Source: Diphasiastrum complanatum (taxonomy: Eukaryota > Streptophyta > Lycopodiopsida > Lycopodiales > Lycopodiaceae). From it: 64,000 bases of DNA. The stretch is from assembly GCA_029204225.1 (NCBI GenBank), contig MU832211.1:1-64000 (forward strand), given 5' to 3'. The position numbers were made by a program, and so were the translations under genes. This document shows, piece after piece, positions 26,448 through 40,500 of the stretch (position 1 is the stretch's first letter; every line of letters begins with the position of its first letter). The notes under the pieces were generated by a model, which was not told where the DNA came from, made no database searches, and saw nothing but the letters and a program-made list of their open reading frames with translations.

Positions 26448-29400
26448 CATAATCTCTTGTTCTCTCTCTCTCTCTCTTGGCAGCGATGGTATCTCCATTG
26501 GCTCGTGAAATAGCTGTGGCTCTCTCTTGGAGTCAGCGCTCTGTTGTCTACCTTTCATCGGCTCAAAAGCGTGCACAGCGGATCTCCAGTTAGCGCATGA
26601 ATTGCTGCATCGTTTCCGGTATCAAAACTGGTTATGACTTGGCAAAAAGCCAAAGATGTGGACAAGATCGTAGAATATCAAATGCCAGATTTGCTGTTGC
26701 TCTAAAGCGCTACCGGGATCCAGAAAATGATGAAGCTTGGGACTTTCCCCTCGCTGATTCACCACCCTACCCTCGCTGACCCCTGCCTATCTTCGCTGTC
26801 TACCCTGCTGATCTAACCTACCCTCGCTGCCTACCCTTCTTTGATCTGACCTACGTCGCTGCCTACCCTGCTCTGAACCTCCACGTTTCTGACCTGCTTG
26901 CTAATTCCTGTCCCTGCCTATCCTCGCCGTCCACTACGGAACCAGCTACACCTCCCTCAACTCTTCCTCCTAATCCTTCCACTCCTCAAATTGTGCTATC
27001 TAAAGTCTCACCTCCAACTATACCTCGCTCTAATATGCCGGAAGACATTCATTAATGTAGGGCACTTGTATGCACTATGTTCAGAAGTGCAAAGAGAAAA
27101 TGCAACGCTCAAATTGGAAAATTGAGAGATGAGGTCAGCCAATGAGGTCAGCCAACTACGAACACTATTACCATCATCTACTACGGATCTTGCAGAAACT
27201 TCTAACAAGATTTCCAGCCTTGAGAAGCAAGTGGAAGAGACGAAATCATGGGCGGCACTGTCCAAAAAAGATGATGGTATGATAGATTTGCCTACGAATG
27301 TTTCAATTGACTCACGATTAGAAAACATGTTTTCGGAACAAGAAAGAAGAGCCAAAAAAGCTCTTAATGTTAGAGTGAGAGGCATCCCAAATGCTAGAAA
27401 ACCTCTTGAGGAGGCCAAGGATTTACTTGCCAATAAACTCTCACACTCAATTGAGGGGTTTGAAACTGCTTGGAGAGGCAAATACGACGAGAATGTTTTA
27501 TTTATTCCGGTCTCTTGTACATCGTAATGATGCCTTGAAACTTTGAGCCAGGCTGAACGGGGCCTTTATTTTTATGGATGATGATTTAACTCATACGCAA
27601 TGGCTAGCAAGGAAAAAAATCATACAAGAAGCTCACTATAGGGAATCGGGGCTCTCGGGCATGGAAGCAGCCCGAGATCCCCTATGATGCTTTGTATTGG
27701 ATTTTGGAATTATAATGGCTTCTTCTCTTCCTCCTCTGCAGGTGACCTGCAGTCCTATCTTGCTTGTACAGAGATTTTACTTCTAGCAGAGACTCATGAG
27801 TCTCAATTTCATCCTCTTCCTATGGTGACAGATTTCTCTTGGCATTCGGTGTTTAGACCATTCCTATGGGGGAAGACCTCCCGAGGCTCAGGTGGGGTGG
27901 CATGCTTATACAGGGACCGGTATAGTCATACTCTTAAGATGATTAAGAAAGATCCGTACGCACGTTTTATATGGTTACAGTTAGTTGGTCATTCCTTAGG
28001 CTTGTCTAGAGATATCTTCCTGGCAGTATGTTGGGGACCCTTTCAGGTTTTGTCAGAGGATATTGCCATCTTTTCTCCCCAGGGATATGCACTTTTGGCA
28101 AGTGACTTTAACGCATGCACGACCACCAGACAGACGGAATTTCATGCAGTGACGGATTACCTCCAGCTTCATGTTTTGGATACAGGTCTTGAGCGGACTT
28201 CTCATGATGAGGCTACCCCTTCTACTACATTTAGTGAGCAGTTACTCAGGATTACCTGTCGGAAAGAGGTGTTGTGGAGATAGGTTGAACTCGAAAAGAA
28301 ACGAATGAAAATAATTCGAGTGTCTAGAAAGAAAACTTTTCGTGCGTGGCGAATAAACTATCTTCCTCTTTCACAATGCATGACTACGCCTATCAATTTC
28401 AAACAAACAATAGTGATAGAAATCACGTTTGATCTTATAGTAACTAACTTTGAAATCATCAGTACTACAATGATTACGTAGCCAAACAATAAAGCATTGA
28501 ATTATCAGACAAGTAATTCGTTGCGAATCATTTGCAAATCACAAAACAATAATTAGTCTCAAGAAAATACAGAAACACATACATTCTGAGACGAAGCTGA
28601 ATGCAATAAAGGATAGTATTGATTCAGTATGAAAACGCAACAAAAGTAAACCAGTACAATAAGTTGCAGATCGAAACCGCGTACTCTAAGCAATTTCTGA
28701 GCAGCTAAAAGAAAATCTGAATTAGGTGCAATGTTGATAAGCAGTGGCGCAATAGCAATCTCTAAACAACTTTAAGAAGTGAGCTATAATGCTCAAGAGT
28801 GTTCAAGCTCGCAGACTTGAGAAAGAAAGAAAGAAAAACGTCTTTTCCATGCCAAAGGCGTATAAGACGAACAAGTAAATCAACTAAGTTGGACACAAGA
28901 CGGCGGATCAGTGCCGTCAAAGCAGGAAAAAACAAACAAACAAACTAGGAAGAGAGTCATATAGCCAGGATTATATGGTACGTATTACATGTTCAACTAG
29001 ACATCTCTTCATTTCTCTATCTCTCTATCTCAAATTCTATCTCAGAATTATCATTAACTATAGGCTTTCGATTTACCAATCTAATAATACCATCACGATA
29101 GATAAGCCGTTTGCCAGTTGATAGAGCTTCTTGTCTTGCCTTCTTACGTTCTTGAACTTGGATGAAGGTAAGATCTTCGTCCAGGTAGATTTTGGTTTCC
29201 CGCAATTTGAATCTCTTCCCTAGAACTTCACGCCGGTGAGACACTGATGTGAAGCGAATGACAAGAGTATCCAGGTCCTTCTTAGGTCGCCAGGCAATTT
29301 CCATTCCTTTGCTATGGTGTTGAAGATTTCCTTCCAAAAACTTCTCAGCTTCTGCAACAGCATTTTGAGAGTTCGGAATACCTCTAACATGAACATTGAG

Positions 29401-32400
29401 AGCTTTATGCTCTCGCAGACGACTCTCAGAAAACGTGGCTGAGATAAAACGAAGGTGAAGGCGGAGGTGGAGAGATCATTGGAGACAAACCTTTAAGCAC
29501 ATCTACCCATGACTGGACAGCCATATGGTGTTGTTCCACCTGATTTTCGAGTTGCTGGATTTTTGCCGAAGTAGCGATTTGGGAAGAGGCTTCACTTTTT
29601 ATAACTGTAACTTCGTTCTTGAGTTCTTGAATGGAAGTATCCAACTTCTGAAGATGCGATTGCACCACTAGAAGCAGGGAATCATGAGAAGCCAGTTGCT
29701 CTCTGTGATTGTTGAGGTATTCAAATAGACGGAGTTGATCATCCCGAAGAAGTTTGACCAACGCATATGGAGGAAGAGAAACTGGTGCTTTTGGAGTGTT
29801 TGGAGTCAAGGGAATAGCTATAGTGGTTTCACTATTGTCAAGAATAGGGTTTGATGGATAGATAGGAACCGCAACAGGCATAGAAGGAGGAGGGGTAGGT
29901 GGATCTGGCTGTAAGGAAGATGTTGAAGCATTGTTGGAGACGGAGGATGGTTCAAAAGTGGTGGCAACGACTCCTTTGCGATGTGGCATTATGAGGGATC
30001 CAGCAGATCAGTGATGAGGGACAGGAGGTGCGATGGAAGACAGCGATGGAGCCAGTAGATCAGGGAGCCAACAGATCAACGATGGAGGACAGGTGCAATG
30101 CAAAAATGTGATGGAGGCCAGCAGATGGAGCAGGTGTGGAGAGAGAGAGCTAACTATTCAAATGCTTCTGATGATCTTGAAACTGTATGAAAATGAACAA
30201 CTATTTATACTAAGAAATTAGGTCGTCAATCGCGATTGCCAGTTGGTTGATCTCCGCTGGCATCCATTCGGTTCCTTGTCCTTGATTGCTGATAAGCGGT
30301 GGAAATTGGCCGTAAAGCGTCTGTCTGCATAGATGAACCAAATTGTCACATCTGCAGAAATGAACTAAAATAGCCACAGGCAACACTGTTGCGAAAAAGC
30401 GACACTGTCGGGATTTTGTAAAAAAAAAAGATAGTGCCTTTAAAAACTGATTTAGGGTTGCCCCACACATTGCCAGAGTCATTTCCTTAACATTTGAGAC
30501 ACTTTGGCGAAAGCGAAAAATGCGACTCTGCATATTTGCTCGCAAATCCTAACAGGCGAAAAATGCGACATTGTGGTAACACTTCGTGTAATTCTGCAGA
30601 TTGTAAAAGCACTTGTAAAACTTTAGACTGTGTAAAGACACGGGAAAATCCGCAGAACTGGATAAACAACGGATGAAGATTATAACCGATTATTCGATCA
30701 GTAAGAAGAAGAATAATCCAACACTCCCCCTTAATCTGAATCCTTGAATGCCTTGACTTTCAAACTTAGTTCTACACAGAATCTTCTGTGTGATTCCAAA
30801 CTTAATGCTTTGGTGAAAATATCAACTGTCATATCTTGCGTTCTACATCACTGCAATCTGACCTCTTCGTTGAGAACTTTGCTTCTGACGAAATGATACT
30901 TCAGTTCAATGTGCTTACTCCTGGAATGAAATCTAGGATTGGCTGATAAAGCGATGGCACTTTGAATATCACAAAATAATGTCGTCGGAGTATATTGATT
31001 CAGATCGATATCTGAGAGTAAGTTCCTCAACCAAATTGCTTCCTTTGTAGCTTGAGAGGCTGCGATATACTCTGATTCAGTGGAAGATAGAGCTACGGAA
31101 GATTGCTTGCGAATGTTCCAAGAAATTGGACCATTGTTGAGGAAGAATGTAAATCCGGAAGTAGATTTACGAGTATCTATATCTCCTGCCCAACTCGCAT
31201 CTGTGTAACCACTGAGGAAATTTAGTTTGTCGTTGCCAACTGCTCCATAACAAATGCAAAAGTCCATAGTAGCTTGAAGATATCTCATGACTCTGATAAG
31301 AGCTTTCCAATGTGTTATACCAGGATTAGTCATAAACTGACTGAGAGAGCTGACTGCAAAAGCTATGTCTGGCCTGGTACAGATCATGGCGTACATAAGA
31401 GATCCTATAATAGAATGGTAAGGATACTCACGCATCTGCTGCTTCTCATGAATTGTTTGGGAACACTGGTCCTTTGACAATTTGAGTCCTGGTTCCATTG
31501 GTGAGAGAGCTAACTTGCAATTCATCAGATTATATTTGACTAACATGTTGTAGATGTACCTCTGTTGTGTAACGTAGATCAACTTCTGTTTTTTGTCTCT
31601 GTGGATATGTATACCAAGGCAGAAATGAGCTTCGCCCAGATCAGTCATGTCGAATTCGGAAGATAGCATTGTCTTCTCCTCTTTTATCAGATCGGTATTG
31701 TTGCTGAAAAGCAATGTATCATCCACGAACAATGTGATAATGATAAAAGACTGCTGCATTGCTTTGAAGTAAACGTTTGAATCTGAAGAGCTAGATGTGT
31801 AGTCGTGATCAATAAGGAAAGTATTGATCCTTTGAAACCATGCTCTAGCAGATTTGCTTCAAGCCATAAAGTGCCTTATGGAGTTTACACACATGATTGT
31901 GTTTACCCTCGATAATATAACCTTCGGGCTGCACCATGTAAATGTCTTCTTCAATAACTCCAATGAGATATGTTGTCTATACATCCATTTGATGTATTTC
32001 CAAATCTGCTGCAGTGGCAAATGATAGCAAAAGTCGAATAGAAGAATGCTTGACTGCTGATCGTTTCGATCATACTGTAGTTGCTGAACTGCATCATCAT
32101 CTTCTGATTCGCCGTTGATTCGTTGTTCGTCGGAAGTAGAAGAGCTTGGACCTTCAATGGGAATAGTCGCCTGCGGAACTGGAAAGTTCAATGCGTCAGG
32201 AGAATCTGACAGGTCGGTTACATGGGGACTGCCCTTTCCTTTGAGGCCTTGAAACTGATCTTCGATGAAGATGACATCCCGGCTAGTGAATATCTTCGAC
32301 TCGATGGGATCGAACAACTTGTAGGCTTGATCTGAAGTAGTGTAGCTGATGAAAACACATTTGATACTCTGGAAGTCGAGCTTTTTCCTGAGATCACGAG

Positions 32401-34497
32401 GTATCTACGCAAAAGCAGTACATCCAAAAACATGTAAGTTTGATAAAGAAGGTTTGGTACCTGTCCAAACTTCGAATGGTGTTTTGTCTGAGAGGCCTTT
32501 AGTAGGACATCTGTTCTGAATATAGGTTGCTGTTGAAACAGCTTCAGCCCAAAAGGACTTCGGAAGTGTCGCCTACTATAACACGCACTTTGCCGATTCG
32601 ACTAAGGTTCTGTTCTTTCTCTCAGCAAGACCATTTGATTGAGGCGAATAGGAGGTGATATATTGTTGCTCAATGTCGTTGCTAAGGTAGTACTCCTTGA
32701 ATTCATTGGAGATGTATTCTCTCCCATTATCCGACCTCAGCGCTTTGATTCGTTTGCCAGTTTGATTCTCAGCATGCTCTTTGAATTGTCTGAATTTGAT
32801 GAAAGCGTCTGATTTTTGTTTAATGAAATAAACAACTGTTCTTCTGGAGAATTCGTCAATAAAGGTAATGAAGTACTTTGCATCTAGCAATGAAGGAGTT
32901 TGCATAGGTCCACATATATCATGAACAATATCTAACAGACCTTTTGCTGCATGCATCTGGTTTGATCTAAAAGGAATCCTAGCCTGCTTTCCAAAGAAGC
33001 AACTATGACAGACAAGGAGATCGACCTTACCAGAAGGATAGTCGAGATCAAGAACCATGGATTGGCTGGACATGTTCAAAATAGATGCATGATTCACGTG
33101 TCCTAAGCGATGATGCCATAGTAATGCTTTATTGACTAGAACGGAGGTTTCAAGGCTTGACTAGACTCAGAATAAGTGTGCCAATCTATATAAGTAACCC
33201 TGCCTCTTGCCGAGTGCAAGGATCTTATCACTCCTATCAATAATTCTGCATTGATCAGATTTGAATTCTACCTTATGACCTAAATCTGTAATTCTACTTA
33301 CTGATAACAAATTGGTAGAGAGTTTAGGAACATATAAGACTTTTGATAGTAATTTATATTGATCATGCTGGAATTGCAATCTTACAGTACCTTCACCTTC
33401 AATAGTGTGAGTGCAGATTGTTACCTTTTTACATCGACTTGAGACCATGGATACTCACAGATACGTGATGGCAGCACTTACTTCTTCTCAGGCTATAGCT
33501 GGACAGCAGGCTAGATCTTCTTGGTACGGTGATGTGGTGGCTTTCTTTCAGTCATGGGGCTTCTTGATGCTGGATCTCCCACAAGGAACTCATGCATTTA
33601 TCAGATAGCAGCTGTATCGTAGATATTGTCACATGGTATGGGATCGCCCTGATCATGACTTACCTTTTATGGCGCACATATCTTACGCAGAGATAGTTTG
33701 GGACTTCCTATTAGACCTTTATATCTATCTCTTCCTCTTTCTTTTGGGCTCCGATACAGGTTGGGACAGTTACGAGTCTCTTCGCATCAGCTTGCTATCG
33801 AGACAGGCAGATATTCAGGCATTTCGGGAGAGCATCGGATATGTTAGGTGTGCACATTGGGTGTAGTGGAGGATGAGTTCCATTTTATCTTCACATGCCC
33901 TACATACTATGAGATACGTGGTCAATATCATTGTTTGTATCGGGACACCCCCATTACCCTCAGTACCGTTTTGGAGTATCAGGATCCCAAATGTGTCGGC
34001 CTTTTACTACGAGAGATGCTTATGGCGTGATGGCCTATCAATTGATGAGGCGGTCATACCGGTGAGCGCGAAGGCCCGGCATGCTCAGCCACCACCTCCT
34101 GCCAGATCTACACGAGCCTCCAGAGCTACCAGAGCTCCTTGACACCAACCACAAATCACAGCTTCTATGGGTATCATGTTTTTTCCGAGATTGATATTTT
34201 ATTCTTCCTTTTACTTTCCTCAGCAAAGCAGGCGGTTAAGCTCTAGCACTTGTACCCTCTTCAGAGCTGGAGGTTAAGCTCTTTTATGCTTTTTATGATT
34301 CTATGTTCGATATGTCTTCTGACTAGCTAGAGAGATTTCTATATTGTTTTTTCCACTTAGGCTAGCGTTCTTTTATGTTGTCCGACATGGACAGTGCTCC
34401 TACGAGATATGTACTTATTTCTTCTATCTTATGTGCCCTTGGGCACCCAACAGACATTAATATAATTTCTTCTTCTTCTTCTTCTTCTTCTTCTTCT

Positions 34498-34568
<71 letters not shown>

Positions 34569-37500
34569 ATATGGTGTTATATGAAATTGGAATTTGTATT
34601 AGGAAGGCTTAGGATCCGACTGTAGCTAATGTGTTTTTGTTAAGGTAGAAGAGATTCAGAACTATCCTCACAATAAATTTTCAATTCGGGCGATCATAAA
34701 ATAGAGATAGGTGGGGTGGAACAGGGAATACATGAAATACAAGTGGTTGTAGTGCAATCATTATATGTAATAAGCAATGTAGATTGCATACGAGTAGCAG
34801 GTGCATGCAATAAATCCTGCAAGGGAGATTGTGAATGAGGTAGAACAAATGACTGAGAGGGGAATCTTGGAGAGTGTGGATCTATTTGTGGGTTCTCCTA
34901 GTGGTGGGAGTGAGGAGTCGCCACTAAGAAGCCTTTATGATGGAAGGAATTTTGCAATCAAGATAACCCGTAGAAGTATAATGCATAGAACTGCGATCAA
35001 CTGTAGAACCAGAACCCAATCCCAAATGGAAGCCAAATGTAGAGAAGGCTTAGTTGCCTGTTCTGTCTATTAACTCTCAGGATATGTTTTTTTTTTCTTT
35101 GTAAAAGAAAACGTATTTTTTTTATTTTTCTGGGAGTCCTGTTCCGGAACGGAACGCGTTCTGGAACGCGAACGGGCAACTAAGGATTCAATGCTATAAT
35201 CTACTGGTGATTGAAACTAAGTCATGAATTAAATTAAGGCGATGTACAGCTCCAGATTAGGCTGCAGATAACAAATCCTAATTGGGCCTTTACTACTTTG
35301 CACGTTCTCATGAATAGGCCCAAGATAAATGCACATTTTGATGCAGGTATTCTTTCCTAAAATGAATAAACTGAAACTTTGCTTCTGAAGAAAGGATGCT
35401 TGAAAGAAATTGTGGGTTGGCTTGAACTTACCATTAGTATGATCTCCATTTTCACATTGTCTGCAAATAACTATATCTGGATCCTCTTCATCAGCTTCGG
35501 TATCACCATTCATGAAGCCTTCTGTACTACTGATTGGAGACTCCCCATCAGCTAACTTCATCTGAAAAAGTTTGGTGAAGTGAGTATCTAAGAGCATGTA
35601 AAAGCTGAATCAATGTCTTTACTCGATGCCACATAGAAAATAGCTCATTATTTTCAACGTCATAAAATGGATAAAAAGATTGGCTAACATACAAAATCTG
35701 ACTTGATCATTGCTGCCTTTTCCATCCTTTCAATATCTTCCCTGGGCCTCCTCAAAGATGGATCATTCACCAAAATTTCCTGCCAGAACAGGATAGATGC
35801 ATACAATTCAAGCCAAGATACTTTACTAGCTGAATCTGTGAAGGAAGTGGTCATTTTCAGATGCATTAAGTAGTCCAAAGAGCTGCTCTTATTAGGACTA
35901 GTTGTAGGTTACAATTCTTATCATTCCTCAGTTCAGTAAAGAAATACAACAAAACACAATGCTTTAAACGGTAGCTTACACTTAGTACTCACATGCTAAG
36001 GCCATGTGACAATATGAAGCATGCATAAGACAAAAAAATTGCCATATCTCACGTCCTTCAACGGAAATTAACCAAACCTTAAACCCCAAACCATAACATT
36101 TCAAACATACATGCTACAACATAAAAGAATCTATGTGATTCGGCAGGCACAATAGTCAGGTCACTGACAAGATACAATAGCTAGATAGATAAAAGTGTGA
36201 AACCTTTGTCGCTTTGGAATAATTTGTCTTACCGATGAGTTTTTCGGTTGGAAGTCTTGGCGGGAAATTGTAGATCTAGTGATGACCTTGGGTGCAAGAT
36301 CCCAAGAAATTACAAGACGATATGATATTAGCGGGTTATTCGATAAGAAATGGTTACATGAAGGACAAGGTATGTATGCTTTGAGGAGGAGCACAATAGG
36401 GCCCAAATTGTATAACAATGTCATGACAACAAGTGTGTAGGTCACCCTGGCATACAATAGACACTTGACCTTGTTAAACAAAAAATCTCTTGGCCAAAAA
36501 TATAAGATCATGTTGAGGAATATATTCAAAGGTGTGACCAATGCTAGTTTAATAAAGGAGAAAGGCTCAAAGTTATGCGTCTTTTACATCCCTTGTAAAT
36601 TCCCAGCAAGAAATAAGAAAGTGTTTTGGGTACTAGTTGGCAGGCTAACTGAAATAGTGTAATTTATACCAATTAAAATCACAGCCAAGGCTTCTAAACT
36701 TTCCAGCCTTTTTAATTGACAAGTTGTTTGGACTATATGGCTTGCCAAATGATATCATTAACGATTGAGATTCCAAGTTCACTGGCAGATTTTGGTAGCC
36801 AGTTTTTTAATAATTTGAAACAAATGTTATTCTAAGCTCCGTGGATCACCCGAAATCCAATGGATAGATAGAATATATCAACCAGTCTGTGGAGGATATG
36901 CTTTAGAGCATATGCATCTCATAGACAATCTAACTGGAAAAAGTACCTCTCAATGGTTGAGTTCACACACAATTATGCAAAGCATTTTATCACTAGATTT
37001 AGTCCTTTTATGTTGATGTATGACTTTTAGCCTCATTCACCAGTTTTTGTCTGACACAAAGGTCTCAAGGTGCAAGCATAAGCTATCTCCATAATATAGA
37101 GGTCCCAAAAAGGTGGTGAAAAGAAATAGAGGTCCCAAAAAGGTTGTGATTAAATTAAGTGGGTCGCTTAACAACTAGAATTTCCAATTGTATTATAATT
37201 CACGTAAGTTGATCAGAGGAAAAGCTTAATTCCAGGTAAACTAGTTGAGATCCTCCCCTTTGTAACAACGGGACTTGAGGTATGGTTTCTAAATATCTGG
37301 TACATTGAGAGCACGTAGGGGAGAGAGGACTACTTGAAATTGAACTTCCCTGCTGGCTCCTTTGGGAGGAGGAGAAAATGTTACATACCCATAAATAACA
37401 ACCAATCTTAAGGTGAAGGATTCTTTATACGAGATGGAATGCTAGTTTGGAGCCATAAATGGTTTGGGTGCCACATGTCAATACTCTATTGATGGGAGGT

Positions 37501-40500
37501 GACCCTCATTTCTTGACCTGTGGTAGTGCTTGCAATTGATGTTTGTCAATGTCTAAAGTGATGATGATGGCGAAGATGACCCCACTTGGACTATAGATGG
37601 TTGGGCATTCATGCTATTTGCCCAGATGGTTAGGCCTGAATATTATCTTAGCCTCAAGATGTAGGTATCTAATAGCCGAAGGTAGGATGAAATGGCAGAG
37701 CGGGAGACTTGAGCGTGCTTAATCAATGTTCTATAGCTCCAGGGCACCTTTATGTATGGATAGTAATAGAGCGTTCATCATCGATTGCATCATTAGCTTA
37801 CCTTGGTCGGGTTCAATGATGGGTGTTATCATATCAAAGCACTTCTTTGCCTTCTTCAGTTGCTGATTTTTTTATTGTATAAACATTTTCAATCTCTAGC
37901 TGGTTTTTTCTCTCATATCAAAATTGAGTTTTTGTTAGAATCAGAGTGATTCTCAAATCGGAGTAGACTAATCTTATTAGTACTCACACAAAACACCAAA
38001 CTCAAGTGGAAGAAGAAACTTTATTGAGGAAGGAGAGAAGTTGTAAGAAGCTATCCTTCATGAATAATGAACTGAATTGATAATGACGGAGGGCGCCCAT
38101 CTGCTCTTATAGAGACTGGACTTGCTTTAAAGCAAAAGCTATTTGCGTACTATACTATTTGGTAAAAGCACTTATGCTAATTACGGTGTCTCAAAAATAG
38201 CAATCTATGCTAACTTGTTCCTAAGGTGGTATTCTATACTATTCTACCAAAATTGATACTAAAAATGGAAAGAGGCCTTTGAACTAGCTCGCAGGCTGGC
38301 CTCTACAAATAATTAACTAACCATTAATTCTAACACTCCCCCTTAATGGATAATTGATTATCAATTATGCCTAGGAGTGTCCTGAACTTCTCAAACTTTT
38401 CACGACCAAGTCCTTTTGTGGATCATTGGTGTCACAGTAGATCAACTCTACTTCACCACTCTGCAACTTTTCTCGTATGAAATGCTACTGAACTTCAATA
38501 TGCTTTGTCCTGCTATGAAACACCGGATTCTTCGCAAGCTGAATGCAACTCTGATTTTCACACCAAAGAACTATAGGTTTAACTTGTTCTATATAAAGAT
38601 CTTTTAGAATCCTTCGTAGCCAGATTGCTTCGCAAGTCGCTGATGTAGTAGCCCTATACTCTGCCTCTGTAGAAGATAAAGCAATTGTTGGTTGCTTTTT
38701 ACTACTCCAAGATATAGCTCCAGTTCCAAGATTAAATGTATATCCTGTAGTTGATCTTTATCTTCTGCATTTCCTGCCCAATCAGCATCAACAAAACCCT
38801 CAAGTTTTATGTTTGTTCCTTTACCATAATAAATGCCATACCTAAGTGTCCCTTTGACATAACACAAAATCCTCTTTGCTGCTTTCCAATGACAAACTTT
38901 TGGTACAGCCATGAATTGACTCACCATACCCACTGCATATGAAATGTTTGGTCGAGTAGTCATTAGATAGATAAGATTACCTACAAGCTGCCTATAAAGT
39001 GTTTCATTCACACTTTCAAAATTTTCCTCTTTTGTAAGCTTTAAACCTGAATCATAAGGTGTAGTAATGGGCTTACAATCAAGCATGTTAAACTTCTTAA
39101 GTAACTCTCTTGCATACTTTGCTTGTGATATGAAAAGATTTTCCTTTGACCTCCAAACTTCAATACGCAAACTGCAGTCTCTCCAAATCTTTCATATCAA
39201 ACTCTTGTGAAAGATTGTTCTTTATCTTCTCTATTAGTGACTTATTTGACCTATGATAATAAGATCATCTGCATAGAGAACAATAACGACTATGTCATCT
39301 TAATCTTTCATAATATATAGTGTTGACTCAGACATGCTTTTATGAAAATTCTGCTTCAAACAATAATTGTTGATGCGTGTATACCATGCTCTAGGCGCTT
39401 GTTTCAACCCACATAGTGCTTTCTTTAACTTGAAAACCAAGTGTTCTTTGCCTTCAACCTCATAACCCTGAGGTTGCTCCAGATAAACCTCCTCTTCAAG
39501 GTAAGCATTCAAGAAAGCACTCTTGACATCCATTTGTTGAATATCCCATCCAAAATGAGATGCAATCGCCAAAACACTTCTCAAAATTTAGCAACAGGTG
39601 CAAAAGTATCTTCGTAGTCAATTCCTTCCCTCTGAGCATATCTTTTGGCTACTAACCTGGCTTTATACTTATCTATAGAACCATCGAACTTAGACTTGGT
39701 TCTATAAATCCACTTGCAACCAATTGGTTTCTTACCTGCTGGAAGTTCAACAAGATCCCATGTCTCGTTTTTCATAATAGAACTGTACTCCTCATCTGTA
39801 GCAGTCTTCCAAACTTGTTCTTTTGCAGCATCTTCATAAAATAAAGGATCTTCTGAATCCAATACTGAAGCCATAAATAAGTAATGCGTTTCTTCACCAG
39901 CTTCACAAAAGTATCCACATGAACGTGTCAATCTCTTAGCTCCTTGTTGATTCGATCCTCCCTCATCCAACATTTGACTATCTTGTATAGTCTCACAATA
40001 CCATCTTGGTAATTTCTTTGTAGGTGACGTAGAAGGAGAATATGTATCAAATACTCTTGAAATTTCCTTTCGTTTACCAAGATCCACCTGTGTACTCACC
40101 CTTGGTTAAATTTGTGGAGAAGTTGTATCACATGGACCTGTATCATTCTAAACATCATCTATGATTGGAGTTTTTGATGTAGGAGAAAATACATTTTCCT
40201 CATGATCTTCTAGGTTAGAAGACTCATCTTCTTCGAACACGATATCCTTGCTCATAATCACCCTCTTACTGAAAAGATTATAAAGGCGATATGCCTTCTC
40301 TTCCTCATCATAACCAAGGAATAAACAGTTGATTGCCTTTGAATCAAGTTTTTGACGATGATCTTTAGGAACATGAGCATATGCAATACAACCAAAAGCT
40401 TGTAGATGATCCACTTTAGGTTTTATACCTGTGAAAGCTTCTTCTGGAGTTCGATTAATAACACCTTTTGTAGGACTTCTGTTAAGTAAATAAACTGTTG

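Larger units (their letters stand above)
30135..33415 (-). mobile_element. Ty1/copia retrotransposon H, 5' truncated
   Basis: Minus strand, in order: protease end ([20 protein letters not shown]), GAG-pre-integrase and integrase ([56 protein letters not shown]), an RT gap, the RT end ([11 protein letters not shown]) and RNase H ([32 protein letters not shown]). The purine tract TTAAGGGGGAG (30724-30734) and an LTR starting TGTTGGATT (30723 downward) follow. Gag, the N-terminal half and the 5' LTR are lost at the junction with LINE N near 33415. Stops and frameshifts make it inactive. Confidence 0.9.
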
